A stretch of 64,000 nt of DNA from Mesostigma viride (lineage: Eukaryota; Streptophyta; Mesostigmatophyceae; Mesostigmatales; Mesostigmataceae). The notes under the pieces were generated by a model, which worked only from the letters and a program-made list of their open reading frames with translations, did not search any database and was not told where the DNA came from. Below, one piece after another: positions 21,301 through 29,706 of this stretch (the stretch's first letter is position 1; every line of letters begins with the position of its first letter). The stretch lies in NCBI GenBank assembly GCA_009746045.1, contig RPFO01000436.1, positions 883,127 through 947,126 on the forward strand, written 5' to 3'. A program made the translations under genes and the position numbers.

Positions 21301-23542
21301 CCCTTGCCCTAGCGCGCCTCGCTCGTCCTCCCCTACTCGTTCTTTTCCTCTTGCCCCCCCCCAGCCCACTCGGTGGCCCCCTCTCTCCGCTTGCTCCCCT
21401 CCTCTGCCCCTTGCTCCCCCCCCCCCCACTCCCCTGCCCTGCCCCGCCTCCATCCTCCCCCGTGCCTTAGCTGCCCCTGATCATTTCCCTGCCCTTGCCC
21501 TGGCTCATCTTACTACTCCCTTGCCCTTGTTTGCCCCCTCCCCCCCCGCCCCTCGCCCAGGCCAACACGCACATCCACGCCAACCCGGAGCTTAAGGATG
21601 TGAAGCTGTGGCAGGTGCACACGCTGCTCAAGGGGCTGGAGAAGATCGCCGCGAGCGCGGACATACCCATGATCGTGGCAGGGGACTTCAACAGGTGAGC
21701 AAACGCGGTGTGGGTCGAGGGGGAGACGGGAACACTGTGTGTGTGTTGGTAGAGAGGGTGGCTTTTTAAGTAGTGTGCGAGACTTTGACAGGTAGATCTT
21801 GTGGAGGTGGGGAGGTCTTCAGGCCTTCAGCGGGTGAGGGGAGGCGAGAAGTGGTGAAAGTGACAATTTATGTTGCGGGTGGCGTCAAACATGTGAGCAT
21901 GTCTTATTTCAGTAATGTGGGATGTCTCAACAGGTGAGCAAGCCGGGGGAGCAGGTGATATTTGTCGTTGTCCTATTTAGCACTTGAAGTGACATAAACA
22001 CATAAGGTCACTAGCACTGATGGGGTTCCCCCGATAGTTCCTCGTCCCTTGCTGGCATTTAACGCGCCGTTGTCTGGCTTTCCCCGGTATGACACTCGAG
22101 TATCACCCGTCAACCTCTCTCCTCCCTCGGCCCTTTTCTAATCCATCATGCTTCGCTCGTGCATTCTGCCCTCTCCTCCCCCCCTTTCTATCGCCCCCTT
22201 CCCCTGCCCCCCCCCCCCCCAAACCAGTGTACCTGGTAGTGCCCCCCACTCGCTCCTCTCGATGGGCCGCGTGGACCCCGGCCACCCCGACCTGCAAGTG
22301 GACCCACTGGGCATCCTGCCCCCCAGCGCCAAGATCTGCCACTCGTTGCCGCTCATCTCCGCCTACTCGGTCCTCATCAACCGCAACATCTGCAACGTGC
22401 CCGTGCCGGAGCACCAGCGGCGCAAGATCGACCCGGCATCGTGCGAGCCGCTGTTCACAAACTACACGCGCGACTTCAGTGGCACGCTCGACTACGTTTT
22501 CTACACAGGTACGCTCGACTATGTTTTCTACACAGGTACGCTCGACTACGTTTTCTACACAGGTACGCTCGACTACGTTTTCTACACAGGTACGCTCGAC
22601 TACGTTTTCTACACAGGTACGCTCGACTACGTTTTCTACACAGGTACGCTCGACTACGTTTTCTACACAGGTACGCTCGACTACGTTTTCTACACAGGTA
22701 CGCTCGACTACGTTTTCTACACAGGTACGCTCGACTACGTTCTCTACACAGGTACGCTCGACTACGTTCTCTACACAGGTACGCTCGACTACGTTTTCTA
22801 CACAGGTACGCTCGACTACGTTTTCTACACAGGTACGCTCGACTACGTTTTCTACACAGGTACGCTCGACTACGTTTTCTACACAGGTACGCTCGACTAC
22901 GTTTTCTACACAGGTACGCTCGACTACGTTTTCTACACAGGTACGCTTGACTACGTTTTCTACACAGGTACGCTCGACTACGTTTTCTACACAGGTACGC
23001 TCGACTACGTTTTCTACACAGGTACGCTCGACTACGTTTTCTACACAGGTACGCTCGACTACGTTTTCTACACAGGTGCACGCTCGAGAGTGGGAAGATC
23101 CCACGGTATCGTTCTTGTGACGTAAAAGAATAGGGGTTCCGGATGGGCAGGATATTGTTTCTGTGCTGGCACACCCACATGGTGACAACATTTCGGTCAC
23201 ACAAGAATGACCTCCCCCCCCCCCTTGGGCTGCTGTTGTCCCTTTTGTTTAGTCTACCTGCATCTCTTGCCCTTTGGCTTATATATATCCCCTTCTCTCT
23301 TGCCCTTCTATGTTGCCCCCTCTAACCGGTTCCCCCTTTCCTCATCCCCCGGGTCACCTCACTTCCCCCCCCGCCCCCAACCCCCAACCCCCCCGCCACC
23401 AGCCAACTCGCTGCAGCCGGTGGCCCTGCAGGAGCTGCTGGACGAGGAGGTGCTGGCGCGCGACACGGCGCTCCCCTGCCCGGCCATCTCGTCCGACCAC
23501 GTCTCCCTCGTGGCCGAGTTCCGATACAAGCTGCACCGCTAG
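15375..23542 (+). CDS. CCR4: CCR4-type poly(A) deadenylase, CCR4-NOT catalytic subunit (8 exons)
   Basis: Exons: 15375-15532, 17366-17686, 18731-19172, 19524-19781, 20583-20672, 21561-21694, 22228-22508 (first donor), 23403-23542 (stop TAG). All have GT-AG borders and agreeing phases, giving 608 codons with the stop; plant CCR4 proteins are about 600 residues. Exon 1 ('MVRVIRVGLPSETAIAG', 'APYVLLRRPDG') is only 52 codons. Exon 2 encodes the plant-type Cys/His finger ('CSVHPGERATVQC', 'YHCSPKCF', 'WPQHMAMH'). The EEP nuclease domain has 'FSVLSFNVLA', catalytic Glu in 'DILCLQE', 'FDGCATFFRRDRF', 'ANTHIHA', 'AGDFN', the Asp of 'TLDYVFYT' and 'SSDHVSL'. It removes poly(A) from mRNA with Mg2+ in the cytoplasmic CCR4-NOT complex. 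There is no leucine-rich repeat, as in plants. Exon 7 ends in a 22-copy minisatellite containing the donor. Confidence 0.95.
15533..17365 (+). other. CCR4 intron 1
   Basis: Spans 1833 bp from TG|GTAAGA to a C-rich acceptor ending 'GTGAGCAG'. It holds T-rich sequence at 16,090-16,280, a pyrimidine tract at 16,845-16,875 and a (CCCCA)n stretch at 17,085-17,150. An antisense open frame over exon 1 (15,773-15,357) looks incidental. Confidence 0.7.
18073..18348 (+). repeat. 23-bp minisatellite in CCR4 intron 2, 12 copies
   Basis: Units read 'AAGGAAACAGGTCTAGCC' followed by a variable CATATC, CGTGTC, AATATC or CATGTC. The array starts just after 'GACATGAACAGGGAATG' (18,053-18,070), which resembles the end of exon 2 ('TACATGAACAG|GT'). 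Each unit carries AACAG|GT, a donor-like word. Confidence 0.85.
19235..19270 (+). repeat. Decayed copy of CCR4 exon 3 end in intron 3
   Basis: 'AGATCCTCAACTACAACG' and 'GACATCCTGCCTGCAG|GTGG' repeat the exon 3 end (19,133-19,172: 'GAGATCCTCAACTCCAACGC', 'GACATCCTGTGCCTGCAG'), including the following GT. It cannot be coding in the mature message because of indels. Confidence 0.75.
19858..20143 (+). repeat. Three decayed copies of CCR4 exon 4 end with donor in intron 4
   Basis: The authentic end 'AACCGGCTGCTCAAG|GTATG' (to 19,781) is echoed at 19,858-19,891 ('GCGCACAACCGGCTTGCTC'), 19,998-20,026 ('GCGACCGGCTGCTCAAG|GTGG') and 20,112-20,143 ('CACCGGCATTGAAG|GTGC'). Spacing is 110-135 bp, and the segments between the copies are also related ('GGTAAGAGGGTTGG', 'CAGCTGGTAA'). 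The repeated unit therefore spans exon end plus intron start. Confidence 0.8.
20190..20350 (+). repeat. G-rich degenerate tandem repeat in CCR4 intron 4
   Basis: About ten units of 15-17 bp of the form 'GGGGGCC(C/T)AGTTGA' or 'GTGGGCCTACTTGA', mixed with 'GGGGGCCATGTTGA'. G-runs are dense on the transcribed strand. Confidence 0.75.
20700..20885 (+). repeat. AT-rich tandem repeat in CCR4 intron 5
   Basis: Four to five units of about 36-40 bp contain 'ATGGCATAACTATTATGGCC' and 'ATGATATAATATG'. It begins some 30 bp after the exon 5 donor. Confidence 0.75.
21778..21933 (+). repeat. Decayed copies of CCR4 exon 6 end in intron 6
   Basis: The authentic end 'GGGGACTTCAACAG|GTGAGC' (to 21,694) is echoed by 'GCGAGACTTTGACAG|GTAGAT' at 21,778-21,791 and 'GGGATGTCTCAACAG|GTGAGC' at 21,919-21,933. 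Confidence 0.65.
22482..23075 (+). repeat. 27-bp minisatellite of exon 7 end plus splice donor, 22 copies
   Basis: Exactly 594 bp, 22 units of 27 bp with very few substitutions. Each unit encodes Gly-Thr-Leu-Asp-Tyr-Val-Phe-Tyr-Thr (two units have Leu for Phe) and ends CACAG|GTACGC; the last ends CACAG|GTGCAC. The first unit is the genuine end of exon 7, since its product joins in phase to 'ANSLQPVALQELLDEE' of exon 8. Every unit keeps the reading frame and the same phase-1 donor. The repeated block carries the catalytic Asp of the EEP domain. Confidence 0.95.
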
Positions 23543-23760
23543 GGGGGTTCGGGGCAAGGTGCCAGTATCAGCGTGTGGCAGCACGATGCGATAAGCTGCA
23601 CCACTAGCGGGTGGGGGCGGTTGCTAGCATTACTAGCACGTGGCCAAGTGGCGATGCATGCTGCATGGCTAGGGGGGGGGGGGGGCGGTTGCTGGCATTA
23701 CCAGCAGGTGGCCGAGTGGCGATGCATGCTGCACGGTTCGGTAGCATAATGCTACTTGCG
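23543..23760 (+). repeat. CCR4 3' flank with echo of the stop region and direct repeats
   Basis: 'CGATAAGCTGCACCACTAG' at 23,589-23,607 repeats the gene's end 'CGATACAAGCTGCACCGCTA' (23,522-23,541). A segment of about 80 bp ('GGCGGTTGCT.GCATTAC.AGCA' to 'GGCGATGCATGCTGCA') is tandemly duplicated at 23,620-23,675 and 23,690-23,740. Confidence 0.65.
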
Positions 23761-26140
23761 GGGATGGTTGTAGCACTGTCCTATCAGCAGCACGGCTAGT
23801 GTGAGGCACCATTCTGAAGGCGGGACCGCGGAGCGGTGCGGGTGCCAGAATTTTGGGACACTTGCACCTCAAGCAGGGTAAGCAGGCAGGCAGTACATGT
23901 GGCGCCGCCAGTGCAGGCAACTAGTGTGATGCCATCAGGGTGAAGATGTACCTAAGGGGGGGTTCCCTTGCGAGGTTGGCACCGTCGACCAGGGCGCCAT
24001 GCGGTGTGGAAAGGATGGCCCCTCTCCCCACAATCCGCGGGACAGTGGGGAGCGTGGGGACAAGTGTGGCAGTGCCGGCAGCCAGCAGGGCGCGCTGGCG
24101 GGGTGTAAAGTGTACGCCACGACACGTTGGGGACAAGAAGCGTCGCTGCTGGGGGGCGGGTTCCCCCCCCCATCCCATGCTCCGGCTTGGGGCCACAATC
24201 CATCGTGGATGGCAGAGGTGGAACAGGTTATCATGAGGGGGGGATGTGTGGAAGACGTGGCGGATGGTCCTGCAACAGAGAGAGTTGCTGTGACACGACA
24301 TGGCCCGCTTGGGGGGCGTGTTGGCCTGCGTCGCTGGATGAGGTTTTGAGCGTCGCCGACGGTCGTGGTTGCGTGCCATGGAGCGCGCCTGCAGTCGCGC
24401 ATGTCGTGCAGGGGGGTGGCAGGGATGCCACGTAGGAGGGTGGACTCACATTAAAGCAGCGCGACGACCAGGGCCGATTAATTAACACGATTTACGTCAG
24501 AGAACCGGCGTTCCTGTATGAGCCGCGACGGCCGTATCTCATCTCTTGTCGCCATCATGGCGTTTGAGTTGTTTCAGTTCAGGATGTTGTCGTCTTGAGA
24601 TCCTGGGGGGGGTGGATGTTGGGGCGCCTGCCATGTGACACCCAGGGAGGAGTGAGATCAAGGGGAGCCCGAGATGTATCCGAATAAGGAGCGGCCTCTT
24701 ATCTTTGCTTCTCACCGCGGCCACGACATGGTGAAATTACGGCAATTGTTGAGAGTAGCGGTGGTCGACATGGTGACATGCCGGCGGTAGTCGAGAGTAG
24801 CGGTGATCGTGGCATCTGGAATCGATGGGAAATGGCAACCCAGCGGCGGTACTTTGTTGCGCGTGTCCGTTGCGACTGGTGGTCTGACCAGAGCGAGTGC
24901 TGCTACTTTCGGATGCAGGAAGGGAATGGACATTGGTTTTTTACCCGTGGGGTCCAACAGTGGGGTCTGCCGCCGCATTTGTTGCGCCCCCTACTCTACC
25001 TGTTTTCCACAGCGGGAAGGGCGGCACAGGCATGTGTTGCTTCTTCAGCTTTGCATATCTGGCTTGGCTTTGGGGCTGCCGTTCAGTAGTCCTTGAGATT
25101 GCGGAAGGCCTTCCCACCTTGCTGCTGCGGTGCGGGTGTAGGAAGGCGCATTGCATTAGGACTTAGCATGTTGCGTTGTCATCTTGACCCCCCTGACGCG
25201 CATTGCGGACTTGGGGGCCTCTGCAAGAGAGTAATCGCAACGCCATGTAGCAAGAGGCCAGTTCTGCCCCCATGGCAATGATGAACTTGGCTCGCTGTAA
25301 CATGGCCGCCCATAGGGATGCTGTGGTTGTATGACATATGAACCAAGGTGACAAGCTGGCCCTGCCTTGTAAGCTTCTTTTGCGTCAGCCCGGCAGAGGT
25401 CGGGTTGATCGCTGTAGGTGACTTTTTCCTAGTTTGAACTAATCTTGGGAGCGGACTTTATGCCCCCCGCTCCTATTCTGTGTGAGTTTTATTCAATTTG
25501 GGTATGGGAATGTAAATGCATATGTTGTTCGCTTCACCTCTATTGGGGAACACTTCAGTGGTGCACTGACACGGGGGTATGTTTTGTTTCAAGTGACCTA
25601 TGTCAAAGAGACAACCAGCGCACGCCAGAAATATCCGGAAAAATCCGGAGCATGGTAGCTCGAGCCTGCTGTTATCTTATCCGCGTTTGTCGAGTCGGTT
25701 AGGATGACGGAGAGGAATGGAGGTGCATATGTGTAGCCATGGACATTCAAAACTATGGCTGGCTAATTCACGCTCACGGAGACCTAGATCGACAGTAAAT
25801 GGCTAAAAACAACCTCATGCACGTGATTAATTAAGGGAACGTGGCGCGCCGAATATTTTCCGCGCCAAAAAAATTTCGCGGTACCGTCCGTACGGTGTAT
25901 AATGTCTGCCCGGACCGCTCAACCCTCGCGGAGGTGGCCATGGCGGCTTGCCTTCGATCAGGCAATATTAATCGATATGGCATCGAGAAAAGCTAGAAAA
26001 AATGCATGAATTTCGCAGAAGATTAGTCGATGACCTCATTTCATGGCGGAAAGTTTACTGTTTGCAATATCGCTAATTTCTCGAACGGCTACGGGCGCGG
26101 GGGTCCAGGATATAATTTCTCTTGCGGATCATGAAATTTA
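23761..26140. other. Intergenic DNA, no gene recognised
   Basis: Several GC-driven open frames occur at 23.9-25.3 kb on both strands, but none resembles a known protein. A fragment of the 'GAGACAACCAGCGC' repeat family lies at 25,590-25,690. From about 25,780 the sequence becomes AT-rich with 'TTAATTAA'. Confidence 0.45.
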
Positions 26141-26149
26141 ATGCAGGTT

Positions 26150-26459
26150 TACGGCAGCGATCCGCCTCCCCCGCGCGCGGGGGAAGGCTGGCCCGGCACC
26201 CGTGCTCCTCACCTTTAAGTACATGGCGGACAAGCTGGCGTTCCTTAAATGCCGCAAGAAGCTCTCGGAGACTCGCTTCACGCTGGACGACGACTTGACC
26301 CTGGCCCAGCAACAACGGCGACGCGAGCTATGGCCGACCTACCTTCAGCTCCGGCAGAGCGCAAGGGGGAAGCCGGTATACTGGAGGGGGGCGGTCATCC
26401 ACGTTGACCACAAGCCCTGGCAGCCCCCTCCTGCCACCTCAGACTAGGAATATATATTA
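26150..26459 (+). pseudogene. L1-like retrotransposon ORF1 C-terminal fragment
   Basis: The frame 26,202-26,447 encodes 'KLAFLKCRKKL', 'LDDDLTLAQQQRRRELW' and 'GKPVYWRGAVIHVD', ending in TAG. The same arrangement, with 'LDDDLTPAQQQQRRDHW', occurs on the minus strand at 31.8-32.2 kb. This is the end of an ORF1/endonuclease-linker protein of L1-type elements common in green algae. Only the C-terminal roughly 80 codons remain. The RLE element lies immediately downstream, inserted at 26,448-26,460. Confidence 0.65.
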
Positions 26460-28848
26460 AAAATATAATTACTTACAGCAGAGTGAAATCACTCAAACCA
26501 AAGCAAACGCCCAGCTATAAACCTATATACAGAGCCATGTCAAAGCTCTATACTACGATAAGACCAATGGAAACGCCTAACGGGAGGAACCTAATAGCCC
26601 TGCTGCACCGCAAAATCAGCCCGCGTACGGCGGAGCATGATGTCAGCCATGGCCCGAGTCAGCGCCACCGACAAGCGCTGACGCCAATATGACGTCCAGG
26701 TCCGCGCCGACCATGGGGCCCGCTGGCCCTCCAGGTCCAGCCGGTCCTCCCGGAGCCGGCAACACTCCTTGAAGAAGGCGGAGGTCAGGGGCCCCATGGC
26801 CCCAAACTCCTCCAGGACAAAGGGCACCACACGATGGTGCCCGACGTCGCCGTAGGCCAGGAGCTTGGCCCGCTCCGCCCGGTCCGCCGTGTAACCTGCC
26901 GTGAGGGAGGCCCCAGCCACGTGGCTAAGAGCCAAGGGCCGCGCCACCGAAACGTCAATAAGCAGATGCCGGCCACCCCCCTCAAAGTCCAGCACCACGA
27001 TGTCAGGCCGGTGGTTGGGGGAATAGAAGGCAGCGCCATCCGCATCCACGGACCGGATGTTCGCGTGGGGGAAAACCGACCGGATCATGGCGAGCACCAC
27101 CGTCAGGAGGACAGTGTGCAAATACAAATACCAATTCTGATTCTGTTGGCCCCCCATGCAGGCAAGGTAGTGAGTCCCCGTGGGATCCAGCGGTTGCCCA
27201 CAGCTACCACAAGGCCGCCCGGCCGGAACAAGAGGCTGCGGGGCAAATAGCTGGTGCCGGAGCGCCACCGAGTAGTGGCTGGGAGCCAAGGCGAATGGGG
27301 GGGCCATGGGAAGAGCACGAAGGTACGCCGAGCCCACACTCCGCAAGGAAAGCGAGAACAGCCACGCACGTCCCTGGGCGTTGAGGTCCGCGAAAAGAGC
27401 AATCCAATCAGCCGTGTGCAGAATACCCGCGTAGGTTTTCTGGTGTTTATCGATGACGCGAGCAGGGAATGCGGCGGGAGATTGAACGGAGGCGACCGAG
27501 GGAGTGCCGCGAGGGAGGTGGCGCTGTACCGCCTGAGCGGCACGGACGGGAGAACAGGCCTGCTGGATCTCAGCATAGGCCTCCTGGATGGCGGTGACGA
27601 AGGGCAAAGGGCTGCTGGGGTCCAGGAGGTCAGGCGCTGCTGTTGCCAAAAGGGGCAGGAGCCGGCAGCTTTCCGCCCACGACTGAGCGACGGAGCCCAA
27701 AAATGCTGCTGGGGCCAGCCGGGCGGCACGAGTCAGACCGCAGCCACCCATCCGTGCAGGCAGGGAGGCAATGCGAATAGCATGTGGCGGGAGGTCGGGG
27801 CCCGGGACCAGCTGCGCCAAGGCCGACTGGATGCGTTCGTCGTGGCCCTCGGCGGCCAGCCGGACCTGAGCCGGAAGAGCGCCCCGGAGCCAGTGAACGA
27901 CGCGAGGGTGAGCGCAAAACCACAGAAGCAGACCCTTGGTCTGCGAATCATGAAGGCGCGCAATCAAGGGCAGTACCTCAGTGCGTGCCTCGAGGGCGGC
28001 CCGCAGAGCATCGATGACAAACGCGGGGTCGCCAACCGGAACACCGAGGACATCCAACCCATGGAGGCGCTCGTCCCGGCCCAAGAGCTGGGGCGGAAAG
28101 CCGGAGCAATCACCTTGGGGCGAGTACACCGCGCACTTGGCCAGGGTCAACTGGAGGTTGATGTCGGCCACCGCGGTCTGCAGTGCCAGCAGAGCCGCGG
28201 TGGTGTCCGGCACAGGGCCCAGAAGGTAGATATCATCCAAGTAGGCCTGAATAGCGACCGCCGGGTGGGCAGCATGGACCGCTTGGAGGCAACCCTGGAG
28301 GGGGGCGGCAAAGTACAGGGGTCCCAGGGGGTCCCCTTGCTGGGTGCCCGACCGCGACAGCAGGCCGCCGCGAGTGCCGTCCTCCATGATGTGAACCAGT
28401 TGGCCGGGCTGGCCGTAGCACACGGCTGTCCAAGCGTACAAGTCCTCGAAGGACTCCATGACGGCCGCAAACATGCTGGCGCGGGACAGACTGTTGAACG
28501 CGTTGTGGCAGTCGACCTTGACGACAGCGTGGGTGGGGTGGGCCTCGAGGTAGGCCTGCACCGAATGGATGAGGATATCCGCCCCGCCTGGAGTCGTCAC
28601 CCCCAGCTGGGCCGCCACCGAGGTCTCACCCGCTGCGAGGGGCGGGCAGAAAAAGGCACGGAGCTCGGGCGCCTTTTGGCGGCAGATCACTTTGCCCACG
28701 AGCTTGCGGAGCACCTCACCGCAGGCGATCGGGCGCACCTTGCCCTCGGGGGGGGGCAAGACACCCTTGAGCAGAGCGAGGAGGCGAGCGCCCGCTAACC
28801 ACTCGCGCGCAGCGGGAGGAACGCGACCAGCCGCCAGGAATATATATA
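26460..28848 (-). mobile_element. RLE-type non-LTR retrotransposon, 5'-truncated insertion
   Basis: A block of about 2.4 kb flanked by AGGAATATATAT at 26,448-26,459 and again at about 28,836-28,848, which I read as a 12-bp target-site duplication. It splits plus-strand L1-like DNA that contains the ORF1 remnant. The polymerase frame runs from the upstream edge of the block, so the insertion is 5'-truncated inside the reverse transcriptase. Confidence 0.6.
26591..28835 (-). CDS. Reverse transcriptase with C-terminal restriction-like endonuclease
   Basis: One uninterrupted minus-strand frame of over 720 codons; the frame stays open upstream of the first usable start near 28,759 to the element edge. 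Counting from that start, the motifs are 'KVRPIACGEVLRKLVGK' (residues 7-23), motif A 'VDCHNAFNSLSR' (82-93), motif B 'GTQQGDPLGPLYFA' (138-151) and catalytic 'AYLDDIYL' (172-179, Leu where many have Ala). A Cys-x2-Cys...His-x3-Cys zinc knuckle is at 517-534 and the PD-(D/E)xK endonuclease core 'RPDIVVLDF' (584) with 'HLLIDVSVARP' at 598-608. This order (RT, CCHC, RLE) is that of R2/NeSL/CRE-class elements that copy themselves by target-primed reverse transcription. All catalytic motifs are intact and there are no internal stops, so the copy is young despite 5' truncation. Confidence 0.85.
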
Positions 28849-29290
28849 CCAGTAGTGTAGATTAGTAAGGCTTAGCCTAGCATGTGGCACACGCGCGTGT
28901 GCGCCCATAATGGCCCCCATGGATGATGCCTTCAACATTTAGCCATGCTTTGTCTATAATGGGACCCCCATGGATGTTGCATTAAGAATTTAGCCATGCT
29001 ATGCCATGCAGAGAGATGCTCTCTGTCGACAAGCCATGTCCTAGCTCTTGTATAGCCATGATGACCTTCCTCCCCCGTGCCAGGATCCCCCCCGGCCTTA
29101 GGCGGGTTGAACCTGAGACAGCATGGTGGTGCGGGTGCCTTGGTGCACCTAGAGCACGGGTAGCTTACATTCCCACCCTTGCATGAAGTAGCCTAGGGTG
29201 TATTAAAAGCCATATGCCCCTTCTCAGGGATATGTGCTACATTGACTCCCAACGGAGTGATGTTGATAATTAATTAATTAATTACGGCAG
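28849..29290. repeat. Retroelement 3' repeat block
   Basis: Contains a duplicated unit near 28,905-28,990 ('TTTAGCCATGCT', 'GACCCCCATGGATG'). The part from 29,120 to 29,290 is the inverted counterpart of 5925-6090, ending in (TTAATTAA)n. No gene. Confidence 0.5.
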
Positions 29291-29490
29291 CGATTGTGAG
29301 GCAACGTAGGCTCTAAAGAGCGATTATGAGGCTAACTTAATGGTGTTGTCGAGTTTGTGCCGAAGCTTCCCGGTTTCTTTTACATTTCCGGCATTCAAGG
29401 TAAGAACCTACGCAGGCCTGCGCATGTCGCCTTCGACGTATTCACGGAAGGCGCACCTTCCTTGTTCGCCTGATCAATAGATGATGTCTT

Positions 29491-29706
29491 TTATTGTTCG
29501 AGCTTGCGTGCCAGTTTATGCATGAAACATTTCCACGCAGGCAGGTCATTAACATCGGCCTTTCGCCCTTTTTTCGGGCAGTTTCCCTGCAGGAAGCGCT
29601 CCATTTCTTTCGGTTGCATCGTCAGATTCCTAGCAATTTCGTACAATTTCGTGTAGTTTGTGATGCTTAAGGCGCCGAGGTCAAGTTGTTGGTAATGTGT
29701 TGACAT
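29491..29706 (-). CDS. Small hypothetical protein, 71 residues
   Basis: A 71-codon ATG-to-stop frame whose composition looks protein-like rather than repeat-derived: 'DLGALSITNYTKLYEIARN', 'PKEMERFLQGNCPKKGRK' and 'LPAWKCFMHKLARKLEQ'. It is rich in Lys and Leu with amphipathic helical spacing. I do not recognise a family. It could be an exon of a larger gene or a relic of a mobile element. Confidence 0.35.
   Translation of the reverse strand: MSTHYQQLDLGALSITNYTKLYEIARNLTMQPKEMERFLQGNCPKKGRKADVNDLPAWKCFMHKLARKLEQ

Noticed and set aside
22103-23200. 365-codon minus-strand frame (Cys-Val-Glu-Asn-Val-Val repeats)
   Set aside because: Antisense of the CCR4 exon 7 minisatellite; the plus-strand meaning is established by the EEP motifs and splice phases.
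15375-23542. Alternative genetic code for the whole nuclear genome (TAA/TAG as Gln)
   Set aside because: CCR4 ends with TAG exactly where the family ends and its exons contain no internal stops; DIRS in-frame stops are more easily explained by a defective ancestor, so only kept as a low-interest test.
27254-28798. 514-codon plus-strand frame antisense to the RLE reverse transcriptase
   Set aside because: High-GC shadow; the minus strand carries all RT and endonuclease motifs.
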